NCBI GenBank assembly: GCA_029838195.1
Contig: JALGVJ010000012.1
Span: forward strand, 47,732 to 111,731
Length of the DNA: 64,000 nt
Reading direction: 5' to 3'
From: Promethearchaeota archaeon
Lineage (GTDB): Archaea > Asgardarchaeota > Lokiarchaeia > Sigyniarchaeales > SOKP01
The notes beneath the pieces were generated by a model that saw nothing but the letters and a program-made list of their open reading frames with translations, made no database searches and was not told the DNA's origin. The position numbers and the translations under genes were made by a program. This document shows positions 1 to 9,103 of the stretch, piece by piece; the stretch's first letter is position 1; the number at the start of each line of letters is the position of its first letter.

Positions 1-66
1 ATCGAGGGAGGAGTTTGGGAATTTGAAATGGATATTACCAATAAATTGCGTCGAGAAAATCGCTGA
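1..66 (+). CDS. C-terminal tail of an upstream protein (partial)
   Basis: The frame is open from the first base and ends at TGA 64-66, giving about 21 charged residues ending NKLRRENR. The body lies outside the window, so no family can be named. It is listed because the next gene starts about 60 bases later on the same strand with its own strong ribosome binding site, which fits two adjacent genes. It could equally be a chance open frame. Confidence 0.35.
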   Translation: MEGGVWEFEMDITNKLRRENR

Positions 67-116
67 CGAGTATTTGAAGGTTTAACACTCACAATTAGTT
101 GATCATTAATATAGGT

Positions 117-125
117 GGAGGTGAT
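117..125 (+). promoter_or_regulatory. Strong Shine-Dalgarno that fixes a TTG start
   Basis: GGAGGTGAT lies three bases before TTG 129-131, which is in frame with the MutY-like gene. This favours TTG 129 over the upstream ATG at 99 and the internal ATG at 168. It is one of the best anti-Shine-Dalgarno matches in the window. Confidence 0.6.
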
Positions 126-128
126 CCC

Positions 129-995
129 TTGATTTCATTATTAATTACCGAATTTCATGCTAACTATATGAAAGAAGGTTTATCCGATAGGGTAATTGAT
201 GATTTTCGAAGAATTATTTTGGGGTATTATAATAAAAATAAGCGAAAATTTCCCTTTCGAGAAACGAGAAATGAATATTACGTGTTAGTAAGTGAAATCA
301 TGCTACAACAAACTCAAACGGGTGCGGTAGCGGAAAAATTCCTTAAATTCATAGAGTTATTTCCAGATTTTGCCTCGCTAGCTCGAGCTTCCTTAGAGGA
401 TGTATTGAACGCGTGGCAAGGATTAGGATATAACCGAAGAGCTCTTGCTTTAAAGACCATCGCAGAAAAAATCGTGAAAAACCATAGGGGTAAATTACCA
501 AGAGATAAAGAAATCTTAATTTCTTTTCCTCAGATCGGAGACTCTACGGCATCATCCATTCTTGCATTTGCCTTTAATGAGCCCACCGTATTTATAGAAA
601 CTAATATTAGACGCGTGTATTTGTACTATTTTTTTCCCGATCAATACGTGGTAAAGGATACAGAGATTTATCCGATCGTAGAAAAAACGCTTGATTGAGA
701 AAATCCGAGGGGATGATATAATGCATTAATGGACCATGGAGTCATGTTCAAAAAGAAATTTCCAAACTTGAATAAAAGGAGCTTTCATTATAAAAAACAA
801 AAAAAATTTGAGGGGTCCACCAGACAACTAAGGGGAAAAATATTAAAAATTCTTCTTACAAAAAAAGTCATTAACAAACACGAGTTAATGAAAGAATTGA
901 ATATTAATGAAAAGAAATTAAGTGAGATAACAATTAGATTAGAAAGAGAGGGTTTTATAACAAAAAAGGATAAACAAATTGTTTTAAACACCTAA
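129..995 (+). pseudogene. Clusterless MutY-like A/G adenine DNA glycosylase, broken by two in-frame TGA codons
   Basis: HhH-GPD DNA glycosylase of the MutY/COG1194 type, which would remove adenine opposite damaged guanine. Visible motifs are SEIMLQQTQT (catalytic Glu region), WQGLGYNRRAL, a FPQIGDSTASSI hairpin-helix-hairpin and FIETNIRRV, where MutY normally has a catalytic Asp. The frame then meets TGA at 696-698 and 714-716 but continues without a frameshift into ALMDHG (from about 726), a charged linker and a winged-helix-like tail ending at 995. The four-cysteine Fe-S loop that follows ALMDxG in classical MutY is absent, as in known clusterless homologues. From memory of relatives, the interrupted stretch usually reads DRENPREWY, so the stops fall at Arg and Trp. 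Both are explained by single C-to-T or G-to-A changes. It is probably a recent pseudogene; TGA readthrough is less likely because other genes here end at TGA. Confidence 0.7.
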
Positions 996-1045
996 CAGGT
1001 TCTCTAATTCAATGGATCTGAAAATATTCTCGTTTTAGACGGAAA

Positions 1046-2362
1046 TTATTTAGAACTCCGCTGTTTTAAAAATTTTTTGGCTAATTGAGCTTGTCTTTTC
1101 CATGAACCGAATAAATTTCCGTTAGAAGTTAGCTTTTCTATCACGTTCAATAAATTTCCTTTCAGGAATCCCGGAGCTTTCGAAGAAAAAGGTGTTTGAG
1201 GTAGGGGCATGAAGTAGTGAGCGTGAATTGTCGCTCCAAGCTTCGTTAAATCTTTCATTACTTTAATTGTTTTCTCTACATCACTTTCATTTTCTCCCGG
1301 TAATCCAAAAATAAAATCCACGATTGCTTTTAATTTATATTTAGTTGTTAATTCCACGGCTTTACAAATATCTTCTACGGAATGTCCTCTATTACAAGAA
1401 TCTAATATTTTTTGACTCCCAGATTGGGCTCCTATTACGATATTATCATTAGATGCGTATTTTTTAATTAACTCAAGAGAAGCGGGAATGACATGTTCAG
1501 GTCGCGCTTCGGAAGGAAATGTACCAAAAAAAAGCCTTCCTTTCTTAGAAAAGCGATCCTTGGTCGTTCTCAAAAGCTCCTCAATTTTATTTAGATTCAG
1601 CTTTTTTCCGTCAATAGAACCGTAAGAAAAAGCATTAGGTGCCACGAATCTCACATCCGTGTGATCCTTGAATTGTTCAACCAAATCATCCACATGCTCG
1701 CAAATAGATTCTATACTTCTATGCCGAGGCTTGGTACCGAAAATGTGGGGTGTTTGGCAAAAATAACAAGCATGAGGACATCCTCTTGTGATTTCAATGG
1801 GGCCAAATCTTTTAAATTGGTGTTTGGGAAATGAGCGATAATCATCCAATTGAATAAAGGAACGCTTTCCGATGTATTGATGCTTTCCTTGCTCGTTAAT
1901 GAAATAAATTCCTTTAACTTTTCTGATATCATCATTGTTTTTAACGTGTTTTAGGAGTTCAGAAAAAGTTTTCTCTCCCTCCCCAAGAACGCCAATATCA
2001 ACTCCTATATCCAGAGTTCTTCGAGGATCACCTGTAGGATGAGGCCCACCCGCAATTAACTGAAGTTTTTTCCCATATCTCCTTTTTAAATTCTTCACGA
2101 GCCATTTTATTTCAAAAAACTGGGAAGTGAAAAGGGAAAAGCAAACATGGAGGAGAGCATGAGTTCTTAATAATTCATTTATTTTTTGAAGAAGATCCCA
2201 TTGAGACTCAATAATGAAAATATCCATGTCTCTCCCTTCTAAAACGTTTTCCGTTTCCAAAGCTGCTAAGAGAGCATTCCAACTATTCTTATTCACGTGC
2301 TCGTGATAAAGGATTACTGCGGTATCTTTAATAATATCACCTTCGAAATCATTAATATCCAT
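1046..2362 (-). CDS. B12-binding radical SAM protein (MJ_1487-like)
   Basis: A 438-residue protein with an N-terminal cobalamin-binding-type domain (IAGGPHPTGDPRRTLD and DIGVLGEGEKTF around residues 100-140). A radical SAM core follows with the CxxxCxxC cluster motif in RGCPHACYFCQTP near residue 200. The order resembles the archaeal B12-binding radical SAM family typified by M. jannaschii MJ_1487. Members are thought to do radical methylation or ring chemistry, but the substrate is unknown. It stands alone on the minus strand, convergent with the broken glycosylase, so neighbours give no hint. Assignment to the superfamily is secure; the subfamily is recalled rather than searched. Confidence 0.85.
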   Translation of the reverse strand: MDINDFEGDIIKDTAVILYHEHVNKNSWNALLAALETENVLEGRDMDIFIIESQWDLLQKINELLRTHALLHVCFSLFTSQFFEIKWLVKNLKRRYGKKLQLIAGGPHPTGDPRRTLDIGVDIGVLGEGEKTFSELLKHVKNNDDIRKVKGIYFINEQGKHQYIGKRSFIQLDDYRSFPKHQFKRFGPIEITRGCPHACYFCQTPHIFGTKPRHRSIESICEHVDDLVEQFKDHTDVRFVAPNAFSYGSIDGKKLNLNKIEELLRTTKDRFSKKGRLFFGTFPSEARPEHVIPASLELIKKYASNDNIVIGAQSGSQKILDSCNRGHSVEDICKAVELTTKYKLKAIVDFIFGLPGENESDVEKTIKVMKDLTKLGATIHAHYFMPLPQTPFSSKAPGFLKGNLLNVIEKLTSNGNLFGSWKRQAQLAKKFLKQRSSK

Positions 2363-2501
2363 GCCACTTAAAAAGGTTCATGGTTCTTATATTAAAATTA
2401 AGCGAACAATAATTAATCATCTAAATTTATTAACCACCATTTTATTATATTATTAACCTAAAATATTCATTATAGTAGAAATTCCCATCAAGTGAAAGAT
2501 A

Positions 2502-2969
2502 ATGCTATTTAATTGGTTAATTGCCACTTCCATCGATGAAGTGGGTGTCAGTTGGTTTGATTTTTATAGTTTAGGCCATATATGTTTTGGAATCGGTGTT
2601 TTTTTGTTTTTTTCCCTATTTTATACCATTCCGAAGCATCAAGGGAAAATTCCTATCTTTTCCCTATTATTCGTTTTTATTTGCTCGCTTGCCGTTCTCA
2701 TTACATGGGAGCTTTTAGAGAATTCCCTTTTTATTGAACTTGGATGGAAGTTTGAAGGGAGAGCAGATAGCTGGCAAAACATTACCACGGACATCATATT
2801 GGGGGTCGTGGGCGCCCTTTTCACGTGGCTTTATTGCTATTTAGTATTCGAGAAAGAGAAGAAACTCTGGCTCTATTACCTCTATGGACTGCTTGCTTTT
2901 GGCATCTGGTTAATATTTTTCTTCATTGGACGCTATATAACGTACTGGTATGCGGGACTCTACGCTTGA
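2502..2969 (+). CDS. Small four-helix membrane protein, unknown function
   Basis: A 155-residue, strongly hydrophobic protein with about four membrane segments (near residues 20-42, 52-72, 95-115 and 123-147). Conserved-looking polar positions are SLGHICFGIGVF, WELLEN and DSWQNITTDIILG followed by GxxGA. The histidine, Glu-Asn pair and Asp-rich loop before a glycine-rich helix recall VanZ-like and DUF2238-like membrane families, but I cannot place it firmly. The ATG at 2502 is the first in the frame. It sits in its own unit between a minus-strand gene and an amidohydrolase. Confidence 0.6.
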   Translation: MLFNWLIATSIDEVGVSWFDFYSLGHICFGIGVFLFFSLFYTIPKHQGKIPIFSLLFVFICSLAVLITWELLENSLFIELGWKFEGRADSWQNITTDIILGVVGALFTWLYCYLVFEKEKKLWLYYLYGLLAFGIWLIFFFIGRYITYWYAGLYA

Positions 2970-3115
2970 TGTGGCTTTTTAAATTTTTTACCCATAAAAA
3001 TCGATATTATTATTTTTTTTTCCCTATTTATTAAATTTACTTTTTCTTTTATTAAAGAAAGCTTTAGATTCTCGGGACACCTTTTCCATTAAACCTTTAA
3101 AGGATTAAATCTAAT

Positions 3116-3913
3116 ATGATACTACCCATGGTGGAAAAAGTAATAAAAATGCCCATGTTTTTTGAAAAAGGCACGATTCCTTTAATATTTTCAGTACCGC
3201 ATGGAGGTTCCTTAAGGTGTAAGGAAATTCCTGAAAGAGAAAATGGTATATTTGGGATTGATAAAGGAACGATAGAAATAGCAAGAAAATTATGCTCCAT
3301 CATTTCCTCTCGATTAAAGATTAAAGAAAATAATGAAAAATCCATTCCTTCTCTCATCATATCCAACCTAAAGCGCTCACAAATTGACCTCAATAGAGAT
3401 GAACATGAAGCCTTTAATTCTAACTCGAAAATAGCCAAAAAACTATATCATTTTTATCATGATAAAATACGAGAATTCATTTCCTATAATTTAAAGTATT
3501 TTGGAATATCTCTTCTGATTGACATTCATGGATTTGAAAAACATAAGCGACCAGCGGGATTTAGGGACGTGGATATCGTCCTTGGAACTAATAATTTAAA
3601 TTCCATTTCAAACACCCCTATTCCAAGAAAGGATTGGGATAAAAATATTAGAGGGATGCTCATTAAAAAATTCTTGGAACATGATATTCCTATTGCGCCG
3701 GGCCATCCGAGAAGAAGGGAATACGTGCTCACGGGCGGATATATAACTCAAATCCATGGAGCATCGAGCATTAATAATAGTCAGGCGATTCAAGTTGAAT
3801 TTTCCGATAAAATTCGAATACATTATAAAAAGTATCAACAAGAAATCTTAGAAATCATGGCAACCGCGATTATCGAATATTTAGATACTGCTCAAACATT
3901 AAAAATAGGTTGA
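3116..3913 (+). CDS. N-formylglutamate amidohydrolase-like protein
   Basis: A 265-residue member of the N-formylglutamate deformylase fold. Motifs are FSVPHGG near residue 25, a DLNRDEHEAF segment near residue 100, DIHGFEKHKRPAGFRDVD near residue 140 and HGASSINNSQAIQVEFS near residue 215. These histidines and acidic residues match the metal-binding pattern of the family, which hydrolyses N-formyl or related amide bonds, often in histidine breakdown. No histidine-utilisation genes are adjacent, so the substrate is open. A start at ATG 3128 is equally possible. The gene ends in TGA, showing that TGA is used as a normal stop here. Confidence 0.8.
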   Translation: MILPMVEKVIKMPMFFEKGTIPLIFSVPHGGSLRCKEIPERENGIFGIDKGTIEIARKLCSIISSRLKIKENNEKSIPSLIISNLKRSQIDLNRDEHEAFNSNSKIAKKLYHFYHDKIREFISYNLKYFGISLLIDIHGFEKHKRPAGFRDVDIVLGTNNLNSISNTPIPRKDWDKNIRGMLIKKFLEHDIPIAPGHPRRREYVLTGGYITQIHGASSINNSQAIQVEFSDKIRIHYKKYQQEILEIMATAIIEYLDTAQTLKIG

Positions 3914-4226
3914 AATATCCGTGAAATTTATTCTTAAACATAGTGTTTCCATCAAAAAAAAAATCAAATCCGCATGATATGGTTTAGATTTATCTTACCT
4001 CACTACAATATCCATGTTTCGCAAGGTTTTATTTCACGCTTGCTTAATGGGTGAAAATTCTCTTTCTCATATGGCCAAATGACTTGAAGATATAGAAGAA
4101 TAGAATTTTTAGTGGTCTTAAATAAAGGTTTAGACTATTTTGTTGAAAATTGATGATATCTCTTCTTATTAATGGATTCTTCTAAATGATAAAATATTAT
4201 ATTAAAATTTCATTTTACACGATAAT
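3914..4226. other. Intergenic stretch with only a short stop-riddled frame
   Basis: AT-rich, 313 bases. From ATG 4015 a frame reads about 22 plausible residues (FRKVLFHACLMGEN...) and then meets several stops. It could be the last trace of a lost gene, but it is too short to assign. Just before the HAD gene an AT-rich stretch leads to an ATG with no Shine-Dalgarno, which suggests a leaderless transcript. Confidence 0.3.
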
Positions 4227-4970
4227 ATGGCTCGCTCTGAAAATTTTAAGATAGGATTTGTTTTCGACCTCGATGGAACTTTAATAAATAGCATGGATAT
4301 TCGAAAAATAATAGCTAAAGAAATTTATGAGAAATTTAATATCAAAACCAATGACAAAATTGAACGAGAGATTGAAGAATTAATATATGAACTGGTGGGG
4401 GGCGAAAACAGGAAGCACTTAACAACCAAAGTAATGCTTTCAGTGTTTAAAAAATTAGGATTATCATTTTTTCAAAGAATTAAAGCGTTAATGATGGCAA
4501 ATAAAATTTTTAAAAGAGAATCAAAAAATATCACCCTCTATGAGGGCGTGAAGGAATTATTTCAAATTTTAGATGAGAAAAACATCCCTTATACCATCGC
4601 TACGACCTCCTCAAAAAAAGAAGTGGAAGAACGACTTTCAAAATTCCCGGAGTTTTACAAGAAATTTGATGGCAAAATCATTACTCGAAGTGATGTGAAA
4701 AATTTGAAACCCCATCCCGAAAGCATCATTAAAGCTTCAAAAATAATGAATGTTCCCATTAATAATATTATAGTGATTGGGGACATGTATACGGACGTTC
4801 AAATGGGAAAGAATGTACACGCTATTACCGTGGGTGTCGCAACGGGATTTCTCTCAAAAGAACAATTAAAACAACTTGAGCCGGATTTTATAGTTGAAAC
4901 GGTTGCGGATGTGAAAGAAATATTGAGTGATATCATGGCGGAAATAGAAAAAAGAGCTACCTTGCTTTAA
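4227..4970 (+). CDS. HAD-superfamily phosphatase (phosphoglycolate phosphatase-like)
   Basis: A 247-residue haloacid dehalogenase-type hydrolase with all four motifs. Motif I is FDLDGTLINS (nucleophile and acid/base Asp) near residue 13. Motif II is the Thr/Ser cluster in TIATTSSKK near residue 128. Motif III is the Lys in LKPHPESI, and motif IV is VIGDMYTDVQMGK near residue 188. A helical cap lies between motifs I and II. Such proteins remove phosphate from small metabolites; the sequence does not tell the substrate. There are no close same-strand partners, so it is probably monocistronic. Confidence 0.85.
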   Translation: MARSENFKIGFVFDLDGTLINSMDIRKIIAKEIYEKFNIKTNDKIEREIEELIYELVGGENRKHLTTKVMLSVFKKLGLSFFQRIKALMMANKIFKRESKNITLYEGVKELFQILDEKNIPYTIATTSSKKEVEERLSKFPEFYKKFDGKIITRSDVKNLKPHPESIIKASKIMNVPINNIIVIGDMYTDVQMGKNVHAITVGVATGFLSKEQLKQLEPDFIVETVADVKEILSDIMAEIEKRATLL

Positions 4971-5136
4971 AAGTCAAAATTCTTTTTAATAGTATTTCGA
5001 TTTAAAATAACAAAAATTTTTATAGAAAACTTTTCATTAATTTTCACATTCTACTCAACAATAATTAATAAAAAGTATTAAAAATCGGTTAATATTTAAA
5101 TTGAACTATTTAACAACGCAGAGAATTTTAATTTAA

Positions 5137-5481
5137 ATGAATGATAATATCGATCCTGTTGATCCTAAAGATTTACAATCATTTATTGATGGATTAAAAA
5201 CATCTTTAGATTTTTTAGGCGAAGCAGACCCGATAGAATCGAAAGGATTTCAAGCTCAACTCGCTAAAGCGATTTCAAAGCTTAGAATAAAAAAAGTAGC
5301 GAAGATTGATGAAATTAAACCGCAGTTCGAACGATTTTCAAGAGAAGATTTAAAGCAATACCTTTTAGAAGAATTAAAAGCATTAAAAGATAGAATTGAA
5401 CTGAAAGACATCAGCTCTTTCAAGCGATATGAGCTTGCATTGGAAATCACCAAATTACGAGAACGGATCTCCAAATTATAA
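5137..5481 (+). CDS. Small charged helical protein, unknown
   Basis: A 114-residue protein rich in Lys, Glu and Leu, predicted almost wholly helical by eye, with coiled-coil-like heptads in the last 60 residues. No cysteines, signal peptide or membrane segments are seen. I do not recognise the family. Codon use matches neighbours, and the gene lies 48 bases upstream of the TatD-like gene on the same strand, so the two may be co-transcribed. Confidence 0.55.
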   Translation: MNDNIDPVDPKDLQSFIDGLKTSLDFLGEADPIESKGFQAQLAKAISKLRIKKVAKIDEIKPQFERFSREDLKQYLLEELKALKDRIELKDISSFKRYELALEITKLRERISKL

Positions 5482-5538
5482 CTTCTTGGTTTCTTTTCGT
5501 TTCTTGTTTTTCTCATTTAGTTTATCAAGGTGGTAAAA

Positions 5539-6294
5539 ATGATATGTGATGTGCATTGTCACGTGAATTTATATCTCACCTTAGATCAAATCATTGAGGA
5601 AGCTTTAAACGCTGGCGTGAATAAAATTATCGCCGTAGGAATGAGTTATATTGGTTTAAAACGCATTATTGAAATCTCGAGCCAACAGGATATCATTTAT
5701 CCGGCATTAGGAATCCATCCGGAGGAAGTCAAGATGAATAAAAATATCGAAAATCAAATGGAAAGCGCATGCGATTATATTAAAAAACATGCCGATAAAA
5801 TAGTTGCCATTGGAGAAATTGGGATTGACCATTATTTTATTAAAGAAAAAGAACTTTACCCCCTTCAAGAAAAGATTTTTAAAAAAATGCTTGAATTAGC
5901 TCAAGAATTAGCATTACCCGTCAATCTTCACACGAAAGGAGGAGAAAAACAAGTTTTTGATTTACTTCCCAGTTATTCAATACCGAATGTTAATATTCAT
6001 TGGTATTCGGGACCAGAAAAATATTTAAAAGAAGGAATGGATAGAGGCTATTACTTTTCCATTACTCCCGCTATTTCTTATTCTCCCGCCGTGCACAATA
6101 CCGTTGAAATGGTCGATATTTACCATCTTTTAGTGGAGAGTGATGGTCCTGTGAAATATAAAGGAAAAATTGGCACGCCTGCCATGATACGCCAAGTAAT
6201 TCGATCCATTTCCCTAATTAAAAACGTACCAGAAGGGGAAATTGAGGAGCAAATCTATCAAAACACGAGACACATTTTCCCTAAACTCTTTTAA
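5539..6294 (+). CDS. TatD-family metal-dependent hydrolase
   Basis: An amidohydrolase-fold TatD-like protein of about 251 residues. Metal-site motifs run in the usual order: DVHCHVNLY at the N terminus (HxH), GEIGIDHYF near residue 95, the His in NLHTKGG near residue 135, NIHWYSG near residue 155, and ESDGP near residue 202. Relatives act as DNases or hydrolyse small amides. ATG 5539 is preferred over the in-frame GTG at 5530 because AAGGTGG lies five bases before the ATG. Confidence 0.85.
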   Translation: MICDVHCHVNLYLTLDQIIEEALNAGVNKIIAVGMSYIGLKRIIEISSQQDIIYPALGIHPEEVKMNKNIENQMESACDYIKKHADKIVAIGEIGIDHYFIKEKELYPLQEKIFKKMLELAQELALPVNLHTKGGEKQVFDLLPSYSIPNVNIHWYSGPEKYLKEGMDRGYYFSITPAISYSPAVHNTVEMVDIYHLLVESDGPVKYKGKIGTPAMIRQVIRSISLIKNVPEGEIEEQIYQNTRHIFPKLF

Positions 6295-6356
6295 AGTTCT
6301 AATCTCTTTTTCTTATTTTAAACCTTGAATATTTTATCTTTTTCATTTACTCGCTA

Positions 6357-7340
6357 TTATTCAGTTTGCGATAAATCTTCTCGCATTCTCATTCTTTCTA
6401 ATAGATCTTCTACTTCGGGAATGGTATTTCCATAAATATGAAGGGAATTACTAAAATCGACGTAATGACCAATTTCCACATTTAATTGTTCTGCGACGTA
6501 TTTCTGAATTCTAATCATTCCATTCACGTTGGCTTCCCAAGCTCGAAACAAATCCCTGCTTCTCCACGTGGTTTGCATTAAAAGATGGTCATTTTTAATG
6601 CGCATGTAAATTCTCTGGAGACAAGGCGGGTCAAAATGATAAGGATCTACTAAGGGACGCCATGTTATGGCTTGAGCCCTTCTACTATAGGGTTTTTCTC
6701 TTAATTTCTCTATGATATACTTTATTTGATTGACCCTTGGAAAATTAAAAATTCCCATGGGAAGCTTTTCAAATCCCATTTGGTCTTTGATTTCCTTATC
6801 CAAGTGTATTTCCATTCCTTCCTCTAATTTCCAAACGTAGGTGTCTTTTATTTTTTCTATTTTTTTTGCCCTGTTTAATTTTTCATGATGGATAACTGAG
6901 TCGTTGTTCACGATCTCCATGTTATAATGCTTATGAATCGTATCTTCCAGAGAATAAGGCGCATAATTAAAAATCCGATCGTGGTAAGAATAAGGAAAAC
7001 TCGTCCCGGATTCTTGAATGTACTTATCATTCACGCCTTCCATGATTTCTTCGATATAACCACTCTGAATGGAACCAATTAAATAAGTATCTCCTAAATT
7101 ACCGTACACCTCGTGATAATTTCCAAACTTGGATTTTATTTTCAAGATTTTATTTTTTCTCGTTATGGGTTCGCTGAAGGGTTCTTTAACTTCAATTAAA
7201 ACCGTAGCATCCCGAGAGAGAGGATCGCCGGGTTTATCATATTCTGTCTTGATCTCATCACCCTTGTACAGAACCTCTTGTAAGGCTTTCAGCCACGCTC
7301 TTTTCACGCTTTTTTCGGAAATAAAAAATATTTTTGCCAT
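6357..7340 (-). CDS. Thymidylate synthase/dCMP hydroxymethylase-like protein (ThyA fold)
   Basis: The C-terminal 130 residues carry the ThyA signature: YSRRAQAITWRP (phosphate-binding Arg), DPPCLQRIY with the nucleophilic Cys, TWRSRDLFRAWEAN and DFSNSLHIYG. Together these fit methylation or hydroxymethylation of dUMP or dCMP with a folate or H4MPT-type donor. The N-terminal 150 residues are longer and more divergent than in classical ThyA, as in archaeal ThyA-like proteins. Several H4MPT biosynthesis genes in the window make a methanopterin donor plausible, but this is inference. ATG 7340 is taken as start; an in-frame TTG lies nine bases upstream. Confidence 0.75.
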   Translation of the reverse strand: MAKIFFISEKSVKRAWLKALQEVLYKGDEIKTEYDKPGDPLSRDATVLIEVKEPFSEPITRKNKILKIKSKFGNYHEVYGNLGDTYLIGSIQSGYIEEIMEGVNDKYIQESGTSFPYSYHDRIFNYAPYSLEDTIHKHYNMEIVNNDSVIHHEKLNRAKKIEKIKDTYVWKLEEGMEIHLDKEIKDQMGFEKLPMGIFNFPRVNQIKYIIEKLREKPYSRRAQAITWRPLVDPYHFDPPCLQRIYMRIKNDHLLMQTTWRSRDLFRAWEANVNGMIRIQKYVAEQLNVEIGHYVDFSNSLHIYGNTIPEVEDLLERMRMREDLSQTE

Positions 7341-7527
7341 GGAAAACAAGTAGAAATTTTTGGAATAATAAATATCAACATTATTTTAAGATTTTTATTA
7401 TAAACTTAATAGTTATTATAAGATAGTTGATAGTTAAACAAATGTATTTAAATGAAAAAATATTTAGAAATAAATTTATTTAATGTTTATGGAAATTTAA
7501 CTAATAAAATTAGGTGATGAGAGTAAA

Positions 7528-7818
7528 ATGAAATTAAATCTTGAGTTTTCGCCCCCTTTCAACGAGATTACCGGAAAAGTATTTCAAACCATGGAATTTG
7601 AAAAACCCCTCACGCTCCGAGAATTATTACAACGCCTTAAGGAAAAGTTCGGGCAAAAATTCTATGATTTAATCTGGGAAAATGGGAATGAAAATCAATT
7701 TAATAAATTACTCTCCATCATTATCAATGGACATTCTTACAGACATGAAAAATTTTTAGATACGGTCTTAAAAGACGGCGATGATATAGTATTTATCTAC
7801 ATCTATTTTGGAGGGTAA
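7528..7818 (+). CDS. Ubiquitin-fold MoaD/ThiS/SAMP-like protein
   Basis: A 96-residue beta-grasp protein ending in the diglycine FGG needed for C-terminal adenylation and thiocarboxylation or conjugation. The pattern LTLRELLQRL in the first half and LKDGDDIVFIY before the tail is typical of MoaD and SAMP proteins. It may supply sulfur for molybdopterin or tRNA thiolation, or act as a protein modifier. No E1-like or MoaE gene is near. It converges on the longin-like gene, whose stop lies only about ten bases away. Confidence 0.8.
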   Translation: MKLNLEFSPPFNEITGKVFQTMEFEKPLTLRELLQRLKEKFGQKFYDLIWENGNENQFNKLLSIIINGHSYRHEKFLDTVLKDGDDIVFIYIYFGG

Positions 7819-7828
7819 GAGTAAACAG

Positions 7829-8239
7829 TTAAAATTCTTCCCAAAATTTTTTAATGGGCTCTTGAAGGGCGTCCTCTATTACTTTTTCAAATTCCTCAAA
7901 TTTACTCAACTCGTAATCAAAATTTTCATTTTGTACCTCAGGGTAAAGCTTTAAGAATTTCTCAGCAATCGCTTCCAATTCGGCATTTACTTTTTTTTCT
8001 TTTACCTTTTTTGAATAATTGCAAATGAAGAGTAGATCTTTTTTCTTTATTAACGTAAATTTTTTATCACTTAATTCAAAATTACTTAATCCTCCTTCCG
8101 ATAATTGCTCAGCAAATGAATTTAAGGCGCTCATCAATGCCCCAAAAAGCTGATCTTCAATTTTCTTATTAAATACTCTGCTAAATAATACAATACCATT
8201 CTTTTTTTGAATCCAAATATCTTGTATGAGCTTGACCAT
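7829..8239 (-). CDS. Small longin/roadblock-like domain protein
   Basis: A 136-residue soluble protein. It opens with a strand pattern (IQDIWIQKKNGIVLFSRVF), then a helix with LFGALMSALNSFAEQL, then strands (FTLIKKKDLLFICNY), then two helices ending in a charged tail. That beta-beta-alpha-beta-beta-alpha order with a signature small-residue helix is typical of longin-type domains seen in adaptin small chains and SRP receptors, and in many Asgard archaeal proteins of this size. The fold call is by eye and needs structural comparison. No GTPase gene is adjacent. Its start lies just upstream of a poorly conserved AT-rich promoter region. Confidence 0.55.
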   Translation of the reverse strand: MVKLIQDIWIQKKNGIVLFSRVFNKKIEDQLFGALMSALNSFAEQLSEGGLSNFELSDKKFTLIKKKDLLFICNYSKKVKEKKVNAELEAIAEKFLKLYPEVQNENFDYELSKFEEFEKVIEDALQEPIKKFWEEF

Positions 8240-8350
8240 GAAATTCCCCTATTATTTCAAATAGGAAGATGGTTTTTAAATTTAATCTAAATACTCGAAT
8301 AAAAAATTTATCATAAAAAAATAAAGAGATAAATCTTGCTTGACATTATA

Positions 8351-9103
8351 TCAATTAGCCGACTCCGATTTGATTAGGATTTTTTTCATCCATTTGGGTA
8401 GCATGAAAGCGTTATAGAATTCAAAGGCGCTTAATATGAGAATGACTCTGAAAATAATGAGCGTAACTGCATTAGAAGGAAATGTTGCATCTAAGATCGC
8501 TCCCACGCAAAAAGTGGGAAACGCAGCAAGTAAAAGCTTTCCCTTAATTTTTGTTTCTGGATTGTCGATTTTTATGGATTCCCAGGCAAATTTAAGTCCC
8601 GTTAATAAGAAAGAAAAGATAAAAAAGAGCAGGTAAACAATTAATATCGAGGGATTGGCAGTAGTATCCACCGGTGAGATTTTGTGCCCTATATACCCGG
8701 GATCATTGATTAAGAAATAAAGAAATATAATATAAAAAATAAAAGTAATGAGCAGATAAATCCCAATAATCAATTTTTGCCGTTCTTTATAAAGGAAATT
8801 CGTAAAAGCCATGAGCCATGAGATTAAGCCAATTGGCAAGGGAATAAAATTCCATGCTAATATTGCCGCAAAACTTAACCCTTCTCCACCCGTGATCAGA
8901 GCTACGAAAAAAGAAATCGTAGTGCCATACCATCCTGACACAAAAAAACACCACGCAATGCCCACATACAAGAAATTAATATCCTTGTTCTTAAAATATT
9001 TAAACGTGATGATAAGACCTAAAATAATGGAGGTTCCAACTAATAACGTGCCTAAAATGCCGTTTAACAAATCTAAACGGGTTAGACTCATGGTAAAATT
9101 CAA
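8351..9103 (-). CDS. Seven-helix integral membrane protein, unknown
   Basis: A 250-residue hydrophobic protein with about seven membrane segments, spread evenly from residue 12 to 235. Loops are short and positively charged ones face one side, for example KYFKNKD after helix 1 and KERQK after helix 4. No catalytic motif is visible. Layout and length resemble sensor-type 7TM domains of unknown function common in Asgard genomes, but I cannot name a family. It shares the minus strand with the longin-like gene, 111 bases downstream of it. Confidence 0.6.
   Translation of the reverse strand: MNFTMSLTRLDLLNGILGTLLVGTSIILGLIITFKYFKNKDINFLYVGIAWCFFVSGWYGTTISFFVALITGGEGLSFAAILAWNFIPLPIGLISWLMAFTNFLYKERQKLIIGIYLLITFIFYIIFLYFLINDPGYIGHKISPVDTTANPSILIVYLLFFIFSFLLTGLKFAWESIKIDNPETKIKGKLLLAAFPTFCVGAILDATFPSNAVTLIIFRVILILSAFEFYNAFMLPKWMKKILIKSESAN

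Noticed and set aside
129..995. Genome-wide TGA recoding to Trp or selenocysteine
   Set aside because: Several intact genes end at TGA (for example 3911-3913 and 20524-20526), one of the two MutY sites corresponds to Arg, and no SECIS-like element was seen.
3116..3438. Minus-strand 113-residue frame opposite the N-formylglutamate amidohydrolase gene
   Set aside because: Shadow frame; the plus strand carries the clear family motifs.
4015..4110. Short frame FRKVLFHACLMGEN as a transposase remnant
   Set aside because: Only about 22 residues before several stops; too little to assign to any family.
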